Assembly: GCF_000219535.2 (NCBI RefSeq)
Contig: NZ_CP007806.1
Location: 3,320,501 to 3,384,500, forward strand
Reading direction: 5' to 3'
DNA: 64,000 nt
DNA from: Brevibacillus laterosporus LMG 15441
GTDB lineage: Bacteria > Bacillota > Bacilli > Brevibacillales > Brevibacillaceae
Shown here piece by piece: positions 27,174 through 36,602 of the stretch; within the stretch, counting starts at the first letter, position 1; every line of letters begins with the position of its first letter. The notes beneath the pieces are model-generated. The model saw only the letters and a list, made by a program, of their open reading frames with translations, was not told the DNA's origin and ran no database searches. A program made the position numbers and the translations under genes.

Positions 27174-28244
27174 CTACTTAGATGAGTTTTCTAGCAGTAT
27201 GAAATTATTTATATAGCTGTCGGACTTTGAATATATTTCGTTAATTTTATGAGTCTTAAGATCAAAGTAGAATAGTCCATTCGGTGGACCATCTTCGGTT
27301 ATATCATTATTGTTCAAAGTCGATTTGAGGTTTCCTTTTATGAAAAGACCTTGTTTATCAGAAGCAAAATATGCCTCTTCGATTGTACTTAGTTCTGGAA
27401 TAACAAGTGGCTCTTTTTTGCCTGAATCAAAATAAAAAAGATACATTTGTTTTTCTTTAAAAACCTTAGAGCCACTTTTTATCAGTGCAACTTCTGTATT
27501 TGTTGAGACAGAGAATAATCTGATTACTTCTTTTGCTTTGTATAATTCTCTTGGTTTTTTTTGTTCTCCTTGATTCATATCGTATTCGACGACACGATGA
27601 GTGGCTGCATCAATGTCAGGTGCTTGTTCTTTTGCTGCTTTTCTGGTAAGTGTTTCATCTTCCTGATTAGAATATAGAGTAGCATACAGCTTTTTTGTAT
27701 ATGGATTATACATTAGATGTTTTACTGAAGTATCATCATCATTTGGAGGAACCCAAAATGATAGTTTTTTTGTTTGTAGGTTATATGAAGCTAATTGGAC
27801 CGCTGATTTTGTTTTTTCGGCAGCGGCTATAATTATTTGATTTCCCACTGGGATAATATAATTGATTGCAAATAAATTGGTGGTTAATTTCTCCTTCTTT
27901 TTCGTAGCTAGATCGAGTTTTACCAGTTGGTCAGACCCTGTAGAATCACGTTCGGAATAATAGAGTGACTTAGTATTTAGATCAACAGCTCCAAGAGGAT
28001 ATTGAGCAGTATCAGGGGTTTTGGCCATTTCTTTTATGGTTTTTGCATCTATATCGTATGTATAAAAATGGTTTTCATTTTGTTTGTTTGTCACGGTGAG
28101 GGAAAAATATTCAGATTGGTTATGTTTTTCAGCATTTGAGTCAGAAGACGGTACAGTCGAAGTGTTGGTGGTGCTTGTATTTGGAGTACAGGCATTGATC
28201 GCTACAGATACGACAAGAATGAAGGTAGTTAAGATTTTTTTCAT
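27174..28244 (-). CDS. Lipoprotein with beta-propeller-like repeats
   Basis: About 356 residues with a lipoprotein-like signal (VSVAINAC) and a Ser/Thr-rich linker. The rest consists of repeated beta-strand units with the pattern YDIDAKTIKEM..., LDLATKKKEKL, YNLQTKKLSFW, FDLKTHKINEI, typical of WD40/TolB-like propellers. Function unknown. I chose the ATG at 28244 behind AGGAGGGAGCC. Monocistronic, with no clear downstream T-tract hairpin. It is reminiscent of the lipoprotein at 45472, which belongs to a two-component operon. Confidence 0.7.
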   Translation of the reverse strand: MKKILTTFILVVSVAINACTPNTSTTNTSTVPSSDSNAEKHNQSEYFSLTVTNKQNENHFYTYDIDAKTIKEMAKTPDTAQYPLGAVDLNTKSLYYSERDSTGSDQLVKLDLATKKKEKLTTNLFAINYIIPVGNQIIIAAAEKTKSAVQLASYNLQTKKLSFWVPPNDDDTSVKHLMYNPYTKKLYATLYSNQEDETLTRKAAKEQAPDIDAATHRVVEYDMNQGEQKKPRELYKAKEVIRLFSVSTNTEVALIKSGSKVFKEKQMYLFYFDSGKKEPLVIPELSTIEEAYFASDKQGLFIKGNLKSTLNNNDITEDGPPNGLFYFDLKTHKINEIYSKSDSYINNFILLENSSK

Positions 28245-28299
28245 TTTTGGCTCCCTCCTATATAACAAATAACACTACATTTTATTTTGAAAAAGAGAA

Positions 28300-28325
28300 A
28301 AGTGTCGTAAAATAACTCGACACTT
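28300..28325 (-). terminator. Terminator of the secreted protein gene
   Basis: Stem aagtgtcg / cgacactt, loop of 10, then TTCTCTTTTT on the minus strand, about 57 bases after the stop at 28382. Confidence 0.65.
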
Positions 28326-28381
28326 ATCAATCAGTTATAAGTAACATTTTTGGTATGAGCTATTTTAGAAGAGCAGCTGTT

Positions 28382-29188
28382 CTACTTTTCGTAGTAGGTC
28401 CTTCCCTGAAATCGACCAGTTTTCTTTTTTCTGTCTACGGGAGAATCAAAGTCATCTTCCATTTTATCAGGCATGATATCTAGGACTGCATTAGGAAGGC
28501 CACCAACATCTGCCTTATATACATAGTCAACGATATCATTTTTTAAGTTCCTCACTTTGATCTTCGTATTGTATGCAGGTCTGTCATATTTCATTTTTGT
28601 AGCACAATGTTTTTCTTTTAATACTTTTCTGTCCGATCCTTTTTCGCCCATTCCATCATACCATGATACCCATCCTTCACCTTGAACATAGCTATCTGTG
28701 ATGGTGAGTTTATTATCATCCTTACCATAAATGTAAACACCATTTTTCGGAGGGGTCCAAGAAGCAGCGGCTTTGGACTCGGTATCAACTAAGTTGCCTT
28801 TAGCATCAACGATCTTTGTAGGTAACCCCATTCCATCATAATAAATAGTCATTCCAGGTTCAGGTTTCGGTAATACTGGCTCGTCGACATAAAAAACAGG
28901 CAACGATTCTGCATCTTTTTTCACTTTTTCATAAATTGCCGTTTCTTCTTCAAGGAGTTTTAGATTTTGCCTATTTTCTTTAATAAGAGCTGAACGCTTT
29001 GCATTATTATTATTAAATTGGTACTTATGGACAATCATTTCATTATTTTCATCATACGTAACAATGGTTCCTGGTTCCATAGTCTCTGGGATACTTGGAT
29101 TTGCAACTACTGAATATGGTACCACCATTAAACCACCTAAAACGGACAGCGTTAAAACAGAAGCCACAAATTTGTTATGTACTTTCAT
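28382..29188 (-). CDS. Secreted protein, possible double-psi beta-barrel C-terminus
   Basis: About 268 residues with a signal peptide (cleavage near SVVANP). Two short repeats (EPGTIVTYDENNEM and EPGMTIYYDGMGLP) precede a C-terminal part with TKIKVRNLKND and VGGLPNAVLDIMPD, a pattern like RlpA/expansin-type double-psi barrels. A catalytic Asp/His pair is not clear. I chose ATG 29188 behind AAGGAGAGTAG. Function unknown. Confidence 0.6.
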   Translation of the reverse strand: MKVHNKFVASVLTLSVLGGLMVVPYSVVANPSIPETMEPGTIVTYDENNEMIVHKYQFNNNNAKRSALIKENRQNLKLLEEETAIYEKVKKDAESLPVFYVDEPVLPKPEPGMTIYYDGMGLPTKIVDAKGNLVDTESKAAASWTPPKNGVYIYGKDDNKLTITDSYVQGEGWVSWYDGMGEKGSDRKVLKEKHCATKMKYDRPAYNTKIKVRNLKNDIVDYVYKADVGGLPNAVLDIMPDKMEDDFDSPVDRKKKTGRFQGRTYYEK

Positions 29189-29412
29189 GATATCTACTCT
29201 CCTTTTTACAAATTTTGTTTTGATAGTCATCAGACCATATAGATAGAAGAGAAACAATTGAGAACGCTCTTATACCGTATTTAAGAATTGATTTATAAAA
29301 ACAACCACCAAATATTTCCTTTTATGAGAATAACATTTATATTTCTGATAATCTATAATTTTTTTATTTTTTCGTACAAGGAAATTCTAGTTTTTTAGTA
29401 TCAATTCATAAT

Positions 29413-29441
29413 AAAATACCGTGCTGTATACACGGTATTTT
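29413..29441. terminator. Bidirectional hairpin
   Basis: 11-bp perfect stem aaaataccgtg / cacggtatttt with a 7-base loop. It has A/T tracts at both ends but no obvious plus-strand gene before it. Confidence 0.55.
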
Positions 29442-29578
29442 GGTAGTGTTCAAATGTAATTTTGTAACATCAATAAAAAAACAATTTTTTCATTTACATC
29501 GGATGATCTTATTTTTATGTTATCGACTTTAACAAAGAAAAACATAGCTTGCGAACATATGACATTATAAAAAATAAG

Positions 29579-29609
29579 GGGCACAAACAGGTAATAATCG
29601 TTTGTGCCC
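29579..29609 (-). terminator. Terminator after the NRPS fragment
   Basis: 10-bp stem gggcacaaac / gtttgtgccc, then TTATTTTTT on the minus strand, 8 bases after the carrier-domain stop. It looks like the true original end of the NRPS operon. Confidence 0.75.
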
Positions 29610-29616
29610 TCAGGTT

Positions 29617-31371
29617 TTATTTTTCCATAGGCGTCTCAACTTCGCCATTGGTTGGTTGCTTTTGTTCGATAAATCCTGCTAATGCTCGGATCGCTCGGTG
29701 TTCATAGACAACCAGATCATCGGAGATTAATCCCTCTTCCTCCATCTCTAAGTCAAGAGTAACAGCAAGTAATGAATTTCCCCCAAGCTCAAAGAAATCC
29801 TCGTTTGTCCCTACTTGTTCAACTTTCAAGACACGTTTCCAAATTTCCAAAAGCTTCATTTCTAATACAGTCTGGGGTTCTTCTCCTTCTTGGTTCCTAG
29901 GTGGTAAAAGTAGAACTTCATCCTAAAGTGCACGTCGATTTACTTTTCCACTGGTCGTTATGGGAAGTGTATCCAGTGTCATGAAATGAGCTGGAATCAT
30001 GTAGCTTGGAAGCTGTTTACTCAAATGTTCCTTAATCTCACTCATATTGATTGAATTTGTGGTAATGATGTATGCTACTAGCTGTTTATTTCCAAGTGAA
30101 TCATCTTTATCTAGTACCACAACGTCAGCTATCCCTTCATAGGAGCGAAGTCTTGTTTCGATTTCTTCCAATTCAATACGGTATCCACGGATTCTCACCT
30201 GATGATCCATTCGGCCTAAAAATTCGATATTTCCGTCAGGTAACCATCTTGCTAAATCCCCTGTCCGATACATCCTCTCATTGGCTACAAATGGGTTAGC
30301 AAAAAACGTCTGTTCATTCAACTCTGGCTTATTCAAATAGCCTCTCGCCACACCTGCACCAGCAATATATAATTCCCCTACGATCCCGATTGGCTCCAAT
30401 TGGATTGACTCATTCATCACATAAACTTGAACGTTTTGGATCGGTTTGCCAATCGGCAATGGATGATACTCTCCTGCGTTTCTCAGCGGAAAGCTTGTGG
30501 CGATGACGGTTGCCTCTGTAGGACCATAGAGATTATCAAGTGTTACATTCCTTGTAAGAGAGGAGAATTGCTCGACGACGTCGTGCGAGATTGCTTCCCC
30601 CGCTACCAAGACGTATTTCAACTTATTGAGAACCTCAATTGACTCTTCGTGAATCGAATTGAGGAATACTTTAAACATGGATGGAACAAAGTTGATAAGT
30701 GCTACATGATAAGACTCAAGAGCACGGAGGATACGCTTAGGATTTCGATGTCCATTTGATTCAGCGATAAGATCAAGAATTGGCCCCGTAAAAGCAATCG
30801 TATCGGTATGCTTGGTTTCCGTTAGTAAAACCTGTGTTTTGCTATCTTCAAGAATGTAGTGTACATGTACCGCTGGGTAATCAGGATCGATTGCTACATA
30901 AGCAGCACCCGCTTTCATCACTGCTAAAATCCCTAGAATCATCTCTACCGAACGGTTAAAAAGTAAACCTACCACATCTTCTTTTCCAATCCCTAAGCCA
31001 CGTAATTTTCTCGCTAATTGGTTCGCCCGTTCGTTCACAAACTCATACGTGTATGTCTGATTTTCAAAGATAAGAGCGATCTGCTTCGGATTGCGTCCTA
31101 CTTGCTCTTCGAATAATTGATGAACCTGTTTATCTTTTGGATACTCCTCTCTGGTATTGTTGAACTGATAAAGAATCTTATCTTTCTCTGCTTGCGTTAG
31201 GAGCTCTATATCAGAAATGCTGATGCTTGGATTTCGAAGTATCTGCTCTATAATCGCAAAAAAGTGATTCACCATTCTCTCAATGGTATCTTGTTTAAAC
31301 AAATTCGTCACGTATTCTACGTGGGAGCAAGAGCCCATTCTTTTCTTGAAAAATTTCAAAGTGCAATTCAA
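29617..31371 (-). pseudogene. Broken nonribosomal peptide synthetase fragment (C-A-PCP)
   Basis: Reading on the minus strand: the last ~45 residues of a condensation domain (NLFKQDTIERMVNHFF), then an adenylation domain from TYEFVNERANQLAR through AYVAIDPDYP, NLYGPTEATV, GELYIAGAGVARGY, YRTGDLARWLPDG and RIRGYRIELEEIE to SGKVNRRAL. The core A3 region (TSGTTGKPKG) expected between ILDLIAE and RILRALESY is missing, an internal loss of roughly 70-100 residues. An in-frame TAG at 29923-29925 cuts the linker; the same frame continues to a carrier domain with FFELGGNSLLAV. The upstream C domain is truncated. The fragment is inactive as an assembly line. Confidence 0.85.
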
Positions 31372-31395
31372 TCATTATTTTAAGAACCGGTACCG

Positions 31396-32529
31396 TTATT
31401 CATCTTCAGTTAAAAACAACTTTTTGGTCAGAATCTCCCATTCTTTTAGCCCATGCAAATTTTTCAAGTCATTTTCAAATTTCACGTCGCTTGTATCACT
31501 CCAGCCCTTGTCAATGGCTCGTTCTAAATAGGAAAGAGCAGTAGTCGTGTCTTTACTCACAGCAAAGCCACAAGCGATGAGAAAGCAATGCCAGTCTTCC
31601 AGTTCCCCCATACCTTTTGCTCTTCTAACATAGTCATTGGCTGTAACGACATCGCCAAACTCTTTTAGCTGGTAATAAGCACTGCTGACAAGATTATCTT
31701 GTTCTCGATAAAAGAAATAGTACGCCATGTAATCCCGACGGTTTTCAAAGCCTAACTTATTTGCAAGTCTTATGGACGCATAACGGAAATGTTCTGTCTT
31801 CCAATGCGGAGTGATCCCCCGTTGAAGACATTCCTCCAGCACAGCGCGAGCAGCCAGTGTTGCCAATCCCTTGTTCCGATGTTTCCTATCGTAGGTGTTA
31901 ATGCCGATCTCAATATTTCCTTCACTTGCATAAACAGAAAGGCAACTGCTAACTGCTTTATCCCCTTGCATGGTGCAATAGCCAATACCCTTCTCGAAAA
32001 AAACCTCTGGAGAGACCCAGAAGTTCTCCAGCTCTTCTCGAATAACGCCCTCTTTGTCCCTCTCCATTAATTCCGGAGTAATTTTTTCTACAGAGTAGCC
32101 AAAGGGAATCTGATCATGCCATTTTCCAAGCTCTCGATACCTCGCTTCATTAAATGTGAAAGCACAACGTCCATAAGCTTTTGGCAAATAGCTTTTCAGC
32201 CTATCAATCACTGTTCCTTCACCCGTATTCGCCCCTGCGAACTCTAGCTGAAAAGCAATGTCACCAATCTGCAAACTCTCTGGTGCAATCCTCTCCCGAA
32301 TAAACGACTCAAGGCTTCTGTTAAATGATTCGTTCTCCTTGTCTCCACCAAGTATAAATATTTCAAATCTTGCCCATATCAATGCTGTTTTTGGTTTTTC
32401 TGTATCATCTACATATACTTTTCCTTGGTTATTTCCATTAATGATTCCCCAAATAATAGGATGATTGATTTGTTCGCGAAAAATATCCGTAATCCGATCG
32501 TATTGTTGAACAGGAAGCTCATAAATCAT
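31396..32529 (-). CDS. ZmaR-like GNAT acetyltransferase
   Basis: 377 residues. The central part carries GNAT motifs (YDRKHRNKGLATLAARAVLEECLQ with the acetyl-CoA loop RNKGLA, and LANKLGFENRRDYMAYYF). The layout and length resemble the zwittermicin resistance protein ZmaR family, plus a TPR-like C-terminal stretch (SYLERAIDKGWSDTSDVK). The family acetylates an antibiotic or other amine in the cytoplasm. It sits next to a broken NRPS, so it may be a leftover self-resistance gene (inference). Confidence 0.6.
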   Translation of the reverse strand: MIYELPVQQYDRITDIFREQINHPIIWGIINGNNQGKVYVDDTEKPKTALIWARFEIFILGGDKENESFNRSLESFIRERIAPESLQIGDIAFQLEFAGANTGEGTVIDRLKSYLPKAYGRCAFTFNEARYRELGKWHDQIPFGYSVEKITPELMERDKEGVIREELENFWVSPEVFFEKGIGYCTMQGDKAVSSCLSVYASEGNIEIGINTYDRKHRNKGLATLAARAVLEECLQRGITPHWKTEHFRYASIRLANKLGFENRRDYMAYYFFYREQDNLVSSAYYQLKEFGDVVTANDYVRRAKGMGELEDWHCFLIACGFAVSKDTTTALSYLERAIDKGWSDTSDVKFENDLKNLHGLKEWEILTKKLFLTEDE

Positions 32530-32618
32530 GCCTGATGTTTCCTTTCTGTTGTGGGTTTTCTTTTCTAATATTCAAACTCTCTAGCTTATTCTTTCTTTTC
32601 TAACAGGAGACGATTATA

Positions 32619-33034
32619 TTACTCAAGCAATGGTACGGCAAAGCATCTTTCGTCCTGTGAAACCTCCATGATTTTTTGGGAGAGCTTCTCCAGTGTATTA
32701 TCATTATATCTTTTTGTGAGATGCATTTTAATAACCATCCCTCGAATCACATTCCAATTATTACCTATCCCTTTCATTTCTTCAACTTCCTGTTTCAATC
32801 GAAGCATTTCCTTCTGCATAGCAGCAATCTCTTTAGGTGCAATAGATTGTCCTGCTTCCCGAGAGGAGTAAATTCTTTGATCCATTTGTAAATAGTAACT
32901 TCTGAAATACCATATTCGCTAGATAATTCCTTTACAGAGTAACCAGAGTGATAAAGATCTACCACTGTTCTTTTAAAATCTTCATTGTATCTCTTGTTCG
33001 TTTTTTTGTGTTCCTCATCTCCTCTTGTTTTCAT
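32619..33034 (-). pseudogene. IS3-family orfA transposase remnant, frameshifted
   Basis: The first ~58 codons (from 33034) encode a helix-turn-helix typical of IS3 orfA: KRYNEDFKRTVVDLY, SVKELSSEYGISEVTIYKWI. Near 32845 the frame shifts and continues as REAGQSIAPKEIAAMQKEM then LRLKQEVEE, the orfA leucine-zipper region. OrfB with the DDE domain is absent. It is a dead IS fragment between the acetyltransferase and the GntR operon. Confidence 0.75.
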
Positions 33035-33251
33035 TGTAAGGATTTAACTAAGAGGTGTCCATGAGACTATACTAACTCCATGAATCTTTTTTCAACAGAT
33101 AGTCATTAACACATTGTACCTTTTAAATAACCATACATTATATTAATTTACATAAAATTACAATTATAATTTTAGTATTAGCCGTACGATAAACAAGCTC
33201 AGCAAAATCTCTTCTTACACCAGTTAATCGCTACTAAAAGTGTAATGCATG

Positions 33252-33289
33252 TTGACTCTGTGTATACTGTGTATTATCATAATATACAG
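33252..33289 (+). promoter_or_regulatory. Promoter and operator dyad of the GntR-ABC operon
   Basis: TTGACT (33252-33257), 17 bases, TATCAT (33275-33280) forms a sigma-A-type promoter. A near-perfect dyad, ctgtgtatt / aatatacag (33267-33289, 5-base centre), covers the -10 element. It is placed as expected for an autoregulating GntR repressor. Confidence 0.6.
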
Positions 33290-33312
33290 TTAGAATAACA
33301 AGGAGTACACTC

Positions 33313-33696
33313 ATGAAAATTATTATTCAAAATAATTCTGGTCAACCATTATATCAGCAAATAAAGGAGCAAATTAAATCGGCTATTCTTCGTGAAGAAT
33401 TAAAGCCAGGAGAACAGCTTCCTTCCATTCGTTCATTAGCAAATGATCTCCAGGTTAGTGTACTTACAACCAAAAGAGTCTATGAGGAATTAGAAAAGGA
33501 AGGTTTTGTTGTAACACAAGCAGGTAGAGGCTCATTCGTGGCATCAGAAAATGTAGATATATTAATGGAAACGAAAAAGCACCTAGTAGAAAAAAAATTA
33601 TCAGAGGTATGGCATATGGCAAAAAACCTAGGGATTCAGAAAGAAGAACTATATGCCATGATGGATATACTTTTTGAAGAGGATGAAGAACAATGA
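33313..33696 (+). CDS. GntR-family regulator, YtrA subfamily
   Basis: 127 residues: winged helix with GQPLYQQIKEQIKSAIL, GEQLPSIRSLANDLQVS and GFVVTQAGRGSFVA, and only a short C-terminal dimerisation helix, as in YtrA-type repressors. These control ABC transporter operons of which they are the first gene. Start after AAGGAGTACACTC. Overlaps the next gene by 4 bases (ATGA). Confidence 0.88.
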   Translation: MKIIIQNNSGQPLYQQIKEQIKSAILREELKPGEQLPSIRSLANDLQVSVLTTKRVYEELEKEGFVVTQAGRGSFVASENVDILMETKKHLVEKKLSEVWHMAKNLGIQKEELYAMMDILFEEDEEQ

Positions 33697-34568
33697 AAAA
33701 TGTTTTAGAAGTGAATCATCTAACCAAGAAATTAGACAGTTTTAGTCTGGATCATATTAATTTTTCCTTACAAGAAAATTGTATTACTGGATTTATTGGC
33801 ACGAATGGATCAGGGAAAACTAGTACGATAAAAACAATACTCGGACTCTATAAAAAGGATTCAGGAGTTATACGCTTTAACGGTCAAGACATAGAAAAAC
33901 ATGAACAACAAATAAAAAATCGGATTGGAATAGTCTTGGATGAGGGTTATTTCTATGAGGAAATGACATTAAAAGAAATGAAAAGTATCATAGCCCCTGC
34001 TTATAGTAACTGGGATGAATCAGTATTTTCCCAATATATCAAGCGATTTCAATTAAAATTAGATCAAAAAATTTCTCATCTATCAAAAGGGATGCGCATG
34101 AAGTTTGCCATTACCTTGGCTCTTTCTCATCATGCCGATTTATTAATCATGGACGAACCAACAAGCGGCCTAGACCCACTCGTTCGAAGTGAGCTAATGG
34201 AGATCCTGTTAGAATTTATGAAAGAGGAAGGAAAAAGTGTATTTTTTTCTACTCATATAACCTCTGACTTAGAGAAGATTGCTGACGTTCTTATCCTCAT
34301 TGATAATGGTCGAATCATATTTAATGAGAGTAAGGATGAACTATTAGACCGCCATGCCTTAATCAAGGGCGACAATCATTTGATTAATCAGCATACGGAA
34401 AAATTATTCTTAAAGCTGCGCCAAACAGCATACGGATTTGAAGGAATTACAGATAAGCCAAAAGCGATTCTAGAACAGATGAATGGTGTCATCGTAGAGA
34501 GACCATCTATCGAAAATGTAATGCTAGCTTATATAGGAGGACATCAAAATGGTTTTGAATCTTGTTAA
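33693..34568 (+). CDS. ABC transporter ATP-binding protein
   Basis: 291 residues: Walker A GTNGSGKTSTIK, signature LSKGMRMKFAI (Gln-rich variant), Walker B LLIMDEPTSGLDPL, switch His in FFSTHI. It pairs with the permease at 34549, whose start overlaps its end by 20 bases. Resembles YtrB-type or bacitracin/lantibiotic-type exporters. The substrate is unknown; the GntR gene suggests induction by a wall-active compound (inference). Confidence 0.88.
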   Translation: MKNVLEVNHLTKKLDSFSLDHINFSLQENCITGFIGTNGSGKTSTIKTILGLYKKDSGVIRFNGQDIEKHEQQIKNRIGIVLDEGYFYEEMTLKEMKSIIAPAYSNWDESVFSQYIKRFQLKLDQKISHLSKGMRMKFAITLALSHHADLLIMDEPTSGLDPLVRSELMEILLEFMKEEGKSVFFSTHITSDLEKIADVLILIDNGRIIFNESKDELLDRHALIKGDNHLINQHTEKLFLKLRQTAYGFEGITDKPKAILEQMNGVIVERPSIENVMLAYIGGHQNGFESC

Positions 34569-35205
34569 AAAGGATTTAATTCTTGCCAAAAAATATATCA
34601 TCCCCATGCTCATTTTTGCAGTTGTTGGCCCCATCTATCTCTATTCGAAGCTAGAATTCAGTGGAGGTAGCTTTATCAGCTTTCTAATCACAGTGATATT
34701 CGCAGAATTTATTCTATTTAATATGGTTTCAATGTCAGAAGAGAAATATAAAGGTGCTGTTCTGCTATGCACTACCCCTTATACACGAAATGGCATCATT
34801 AAGGGAAAATACCTATTGGTTCTTTTCATCTTTTTGAGCTGTTTCATACTGTATAACCTAGCAACAGTACTTGGAGCATCTATTGGTTTAGAATTGCTAA
34901 CCCCTTTGACTTTCGGAATAGCCTTATTGGTCGTTTCTATTTTCTTTGGAATATTAATACCCGTTCAAATTAAGTTAGGTTATGAGAAAACAAGATATAT
35001 CTCATTCTTTACAATCTTTCTAACACCTTTTGTACTTCCTACTATTTTAAAAGGGATACAATCTTCAAACCTATCCTGGCATTTTTCTTTTACTGAAGGA
35101 ATCCCTGGCATAATCATAGATTGGCTTCCATTAGGTATTGCCTTATTCATTGGTTTCCTATCTATGTACATTTCTTTACATATTTATGCGCAAAAAAATC
35201 TATAG
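34549..35205 (+). CDS. ABC-2-type permease
   Basis: 218 residues with six predicted membrane segments and no ATPase motifs, in the ABC-2 membrane-subunit style (MVSMSEEKYKGAVLLCTTPYTR typical of YhcI/YtrC-like subunits). Forms an exporter with the ATPase. Preceded by an AGGAGGACATCAAA site inside the ATPase gene. Ends before a strong bidirectional terminator. Confidence 0.82.
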   Translation: MVLNLVKKDLILAKKYIIPMLIFAVVGPIYLYSKLEFSGGSFISFLITVIFAEFILFNMVSMSEEKYKGAVLLCTTPYTRNGIIKGKYLLVLFIFLSCFILYNLATVLGASIGLELLTPLTFGIALLVVSIFFGILIPVQIKLGYEKTRYISFFTIFLTPFVLPTILKGIQSSNLSWHFSFTEGIPGIIIDWLPLGIALFIGFLSMYISLHIYAQKNL

Positions 35206-35269
35206 GAATATAAGATTGCAGCAGTTTACAGTTGATGCACGCAATTGGACAGCTATTCTATTTTCAAAA

Positions 35270-35313
35270 GCAGATTACAAACACATGCCACGTTTGTAAT
35301 CTGCTTATTTTTT
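35270..35313. terminator. Strong bidirectional terminator
   Basis: 13-bp perfect stem gcagattacaaac / gtttgtaatctgc followed by TTATTTTTT. Shared by the ABC operon and the convergent kinase gene. Confidence 0.85.
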
Positions 35314-35319
35314 CACAGC

Positions 35320-35847
35320 TTATAGATTATTCAGTATTTCTTTTACAATTTCATCTAGAGGAAGCTGACCATCAATAATATAATCCGCATCAGGTTTCAC
35401 CTTATTTTCCATCAGCTTGTATGCCTTTCTTCCCACCTCCAAATATAGTTCGTAATCATCTATGACATCATTGATCGAATCCATCGGCTCACGAAGGAAT
35501 CTTCTGGCCATCGCGATATCTAATGGTGTATCGATATAAAAGGAATGATCTATCAATTCCTTCATCTGCTTATTAAGATAGGAAAAAGGATAGTCTACAA
35601 TAATATATTGCACGTTAGATTCATGTACTAGCGATTTGATGTCGTTTACGATTGGCTCAACATTCCAATCATCATAACTTGCACTTTCTTCTACCCATCT
35701 ACCAATATCACTTGGTCCTTCAATGTCATAATCATCGAAATGAATGGTTCTAGCATCATTAAGTTTACTAGCTACATTTTTTGCAACGGTTGTCTTACCT
35801 CCACCCGACACAGCCGCAATAGCTATTACTATTGGTTTCTGTTTCAT
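35320..35847 (-). CDS. P-loop nucleoside/uridine kinase-like protein
   Basis: 175 residues with Walker A AAVSGGGKTTVAK (~12-24), FDDYDIEGPSDIGRW and a DYPFSYL region, and a lid MARRFLREP. It matches small uridine kinase-like ATPases that phosphorylate a nucleoside or sugar. The substrate is unknown. Start after AAGGAGGAAAA. Monocistronic. Confidence 0.75.
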   Translation of the reverse strand: MKQKPIVIAIAAVSGGGKTTVAKNVASKLNDARTIHFDDYDIEGPSDIGRWVEESASYDDWNVEPIVNDIKSLVHESNVQYIIVDYPFSYLNKQMKELIDHSFYIDTPLDIAMARRFLREPMDSINDVIDDYELYLEVGRKAYKLMENKVKPDADYIIDGQLPLDEIVKEILNNL

Positions 35848-35969
35848 TTTTCCTCCTTAGGATGACTCGTTTTGTGCCCCTATAACAATCGGCTAAAAAT
35901 GGTGCCCCAAGTCCTATTACTGTTTATCTTGGTCTATCCAGAAGTAAATAAATCTAAAAGTTGCAAATC

Positions 35970-36422
35970 TTATAAGTCTTGCGATAGACGCACCATATCT
36001 GTGCACTGTATGCCATTTTCAAATATCGGTTCGTCATAATGTCTGATAAAAAAGTCCTTATCAATATGAGTCATTCTAAATCCACATTTTTGATAAAGTG
36101 CTAATTGAACAACACTTGAATTACCCGTGCCAATTTCAATCGTTTTATAATGACTCAATCTTGCACTTTCAATGGCATGTAAAACTAGTTGTTTTCCATA
36201 TCCTTTCCCATGCAGTTCTTCATCAACCGCGACATTGACAAGCTCTACTGTTTCTGGACGAGTCGGGATAAGCACATATGTACCGATAATTCGTCCATCC
36301 TGTTCCATAATATAGCATTGCCCCCTCGCTACATACTCCTTCACAAGCCTCTCAGAGGGATCTGCCAACAACAGTAATTCCATCGGTACATCCTCAGTTT
36401 CATGTATCATTCTAATCTCCAT
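35970..36422 (-). CDS. GNAT-family N-acetyltransferase
   Basis: 150 residues with a complete GNAT fold: ELVNVAVDEELHGKGYGKQLV (acetyl-CoA loop GKGYGK), IEIGTGNSSVVQLALYQKCGF and the C-terminal beta-hairpin. The amine substrate is unknown. The start follows AGAGGTGAAAAA. Confidence 0.85.
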   Translation of the reverse strand: MEIRMIHETEDVPMELLLLADPSERLVKEYVARGQCYIMEQDGRIIGTYVLIPTRPETVELVNVAVDEELHGKGYGKQLVLHAIESARLSHYKTIEIGTGNSSVVQLALYQKCGFRMTHIDKDFFIRHYDEPIFENGIQCTDMVRLSQDL

Positions 36423-36532
36423 TTTTTCACCTCTTGTAGAATAATCTTGTATGTATCCATAATTTATTTCAGAAATATTTTACATCAATTCGTTATAAAT
36501 AGATATTCTAGGCTGAACCTTACAAGAAAGAA

Positions 36533-36553
36533 AAGGCTGCGATTTGCAGCCTT
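36533..36553 (-). terminator. Terminator
   Basis: 8-bp stem aaggctgc / gcagcctt with a 5-base loop, followed by TTCTTTCTT on the minus strand. Ends the membrane protein gene at 36603. Confidence 0.65.
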
Positions 36554-36602
36554 GTTTCTATCGAATAAGGTCAATTATATTTACTAGGAATCAATCCCCT
36601 TT

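Larger units (their letters stand above)
29189..29616. other. AT-rich spacer with two terminators
   Basis: Contains the promoter of the secreted protein gene, a bidirectional hairpin (29413-29441) and the NRPS-fragment terminator (29579-29609). No coding region. Confidence 0.5.
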
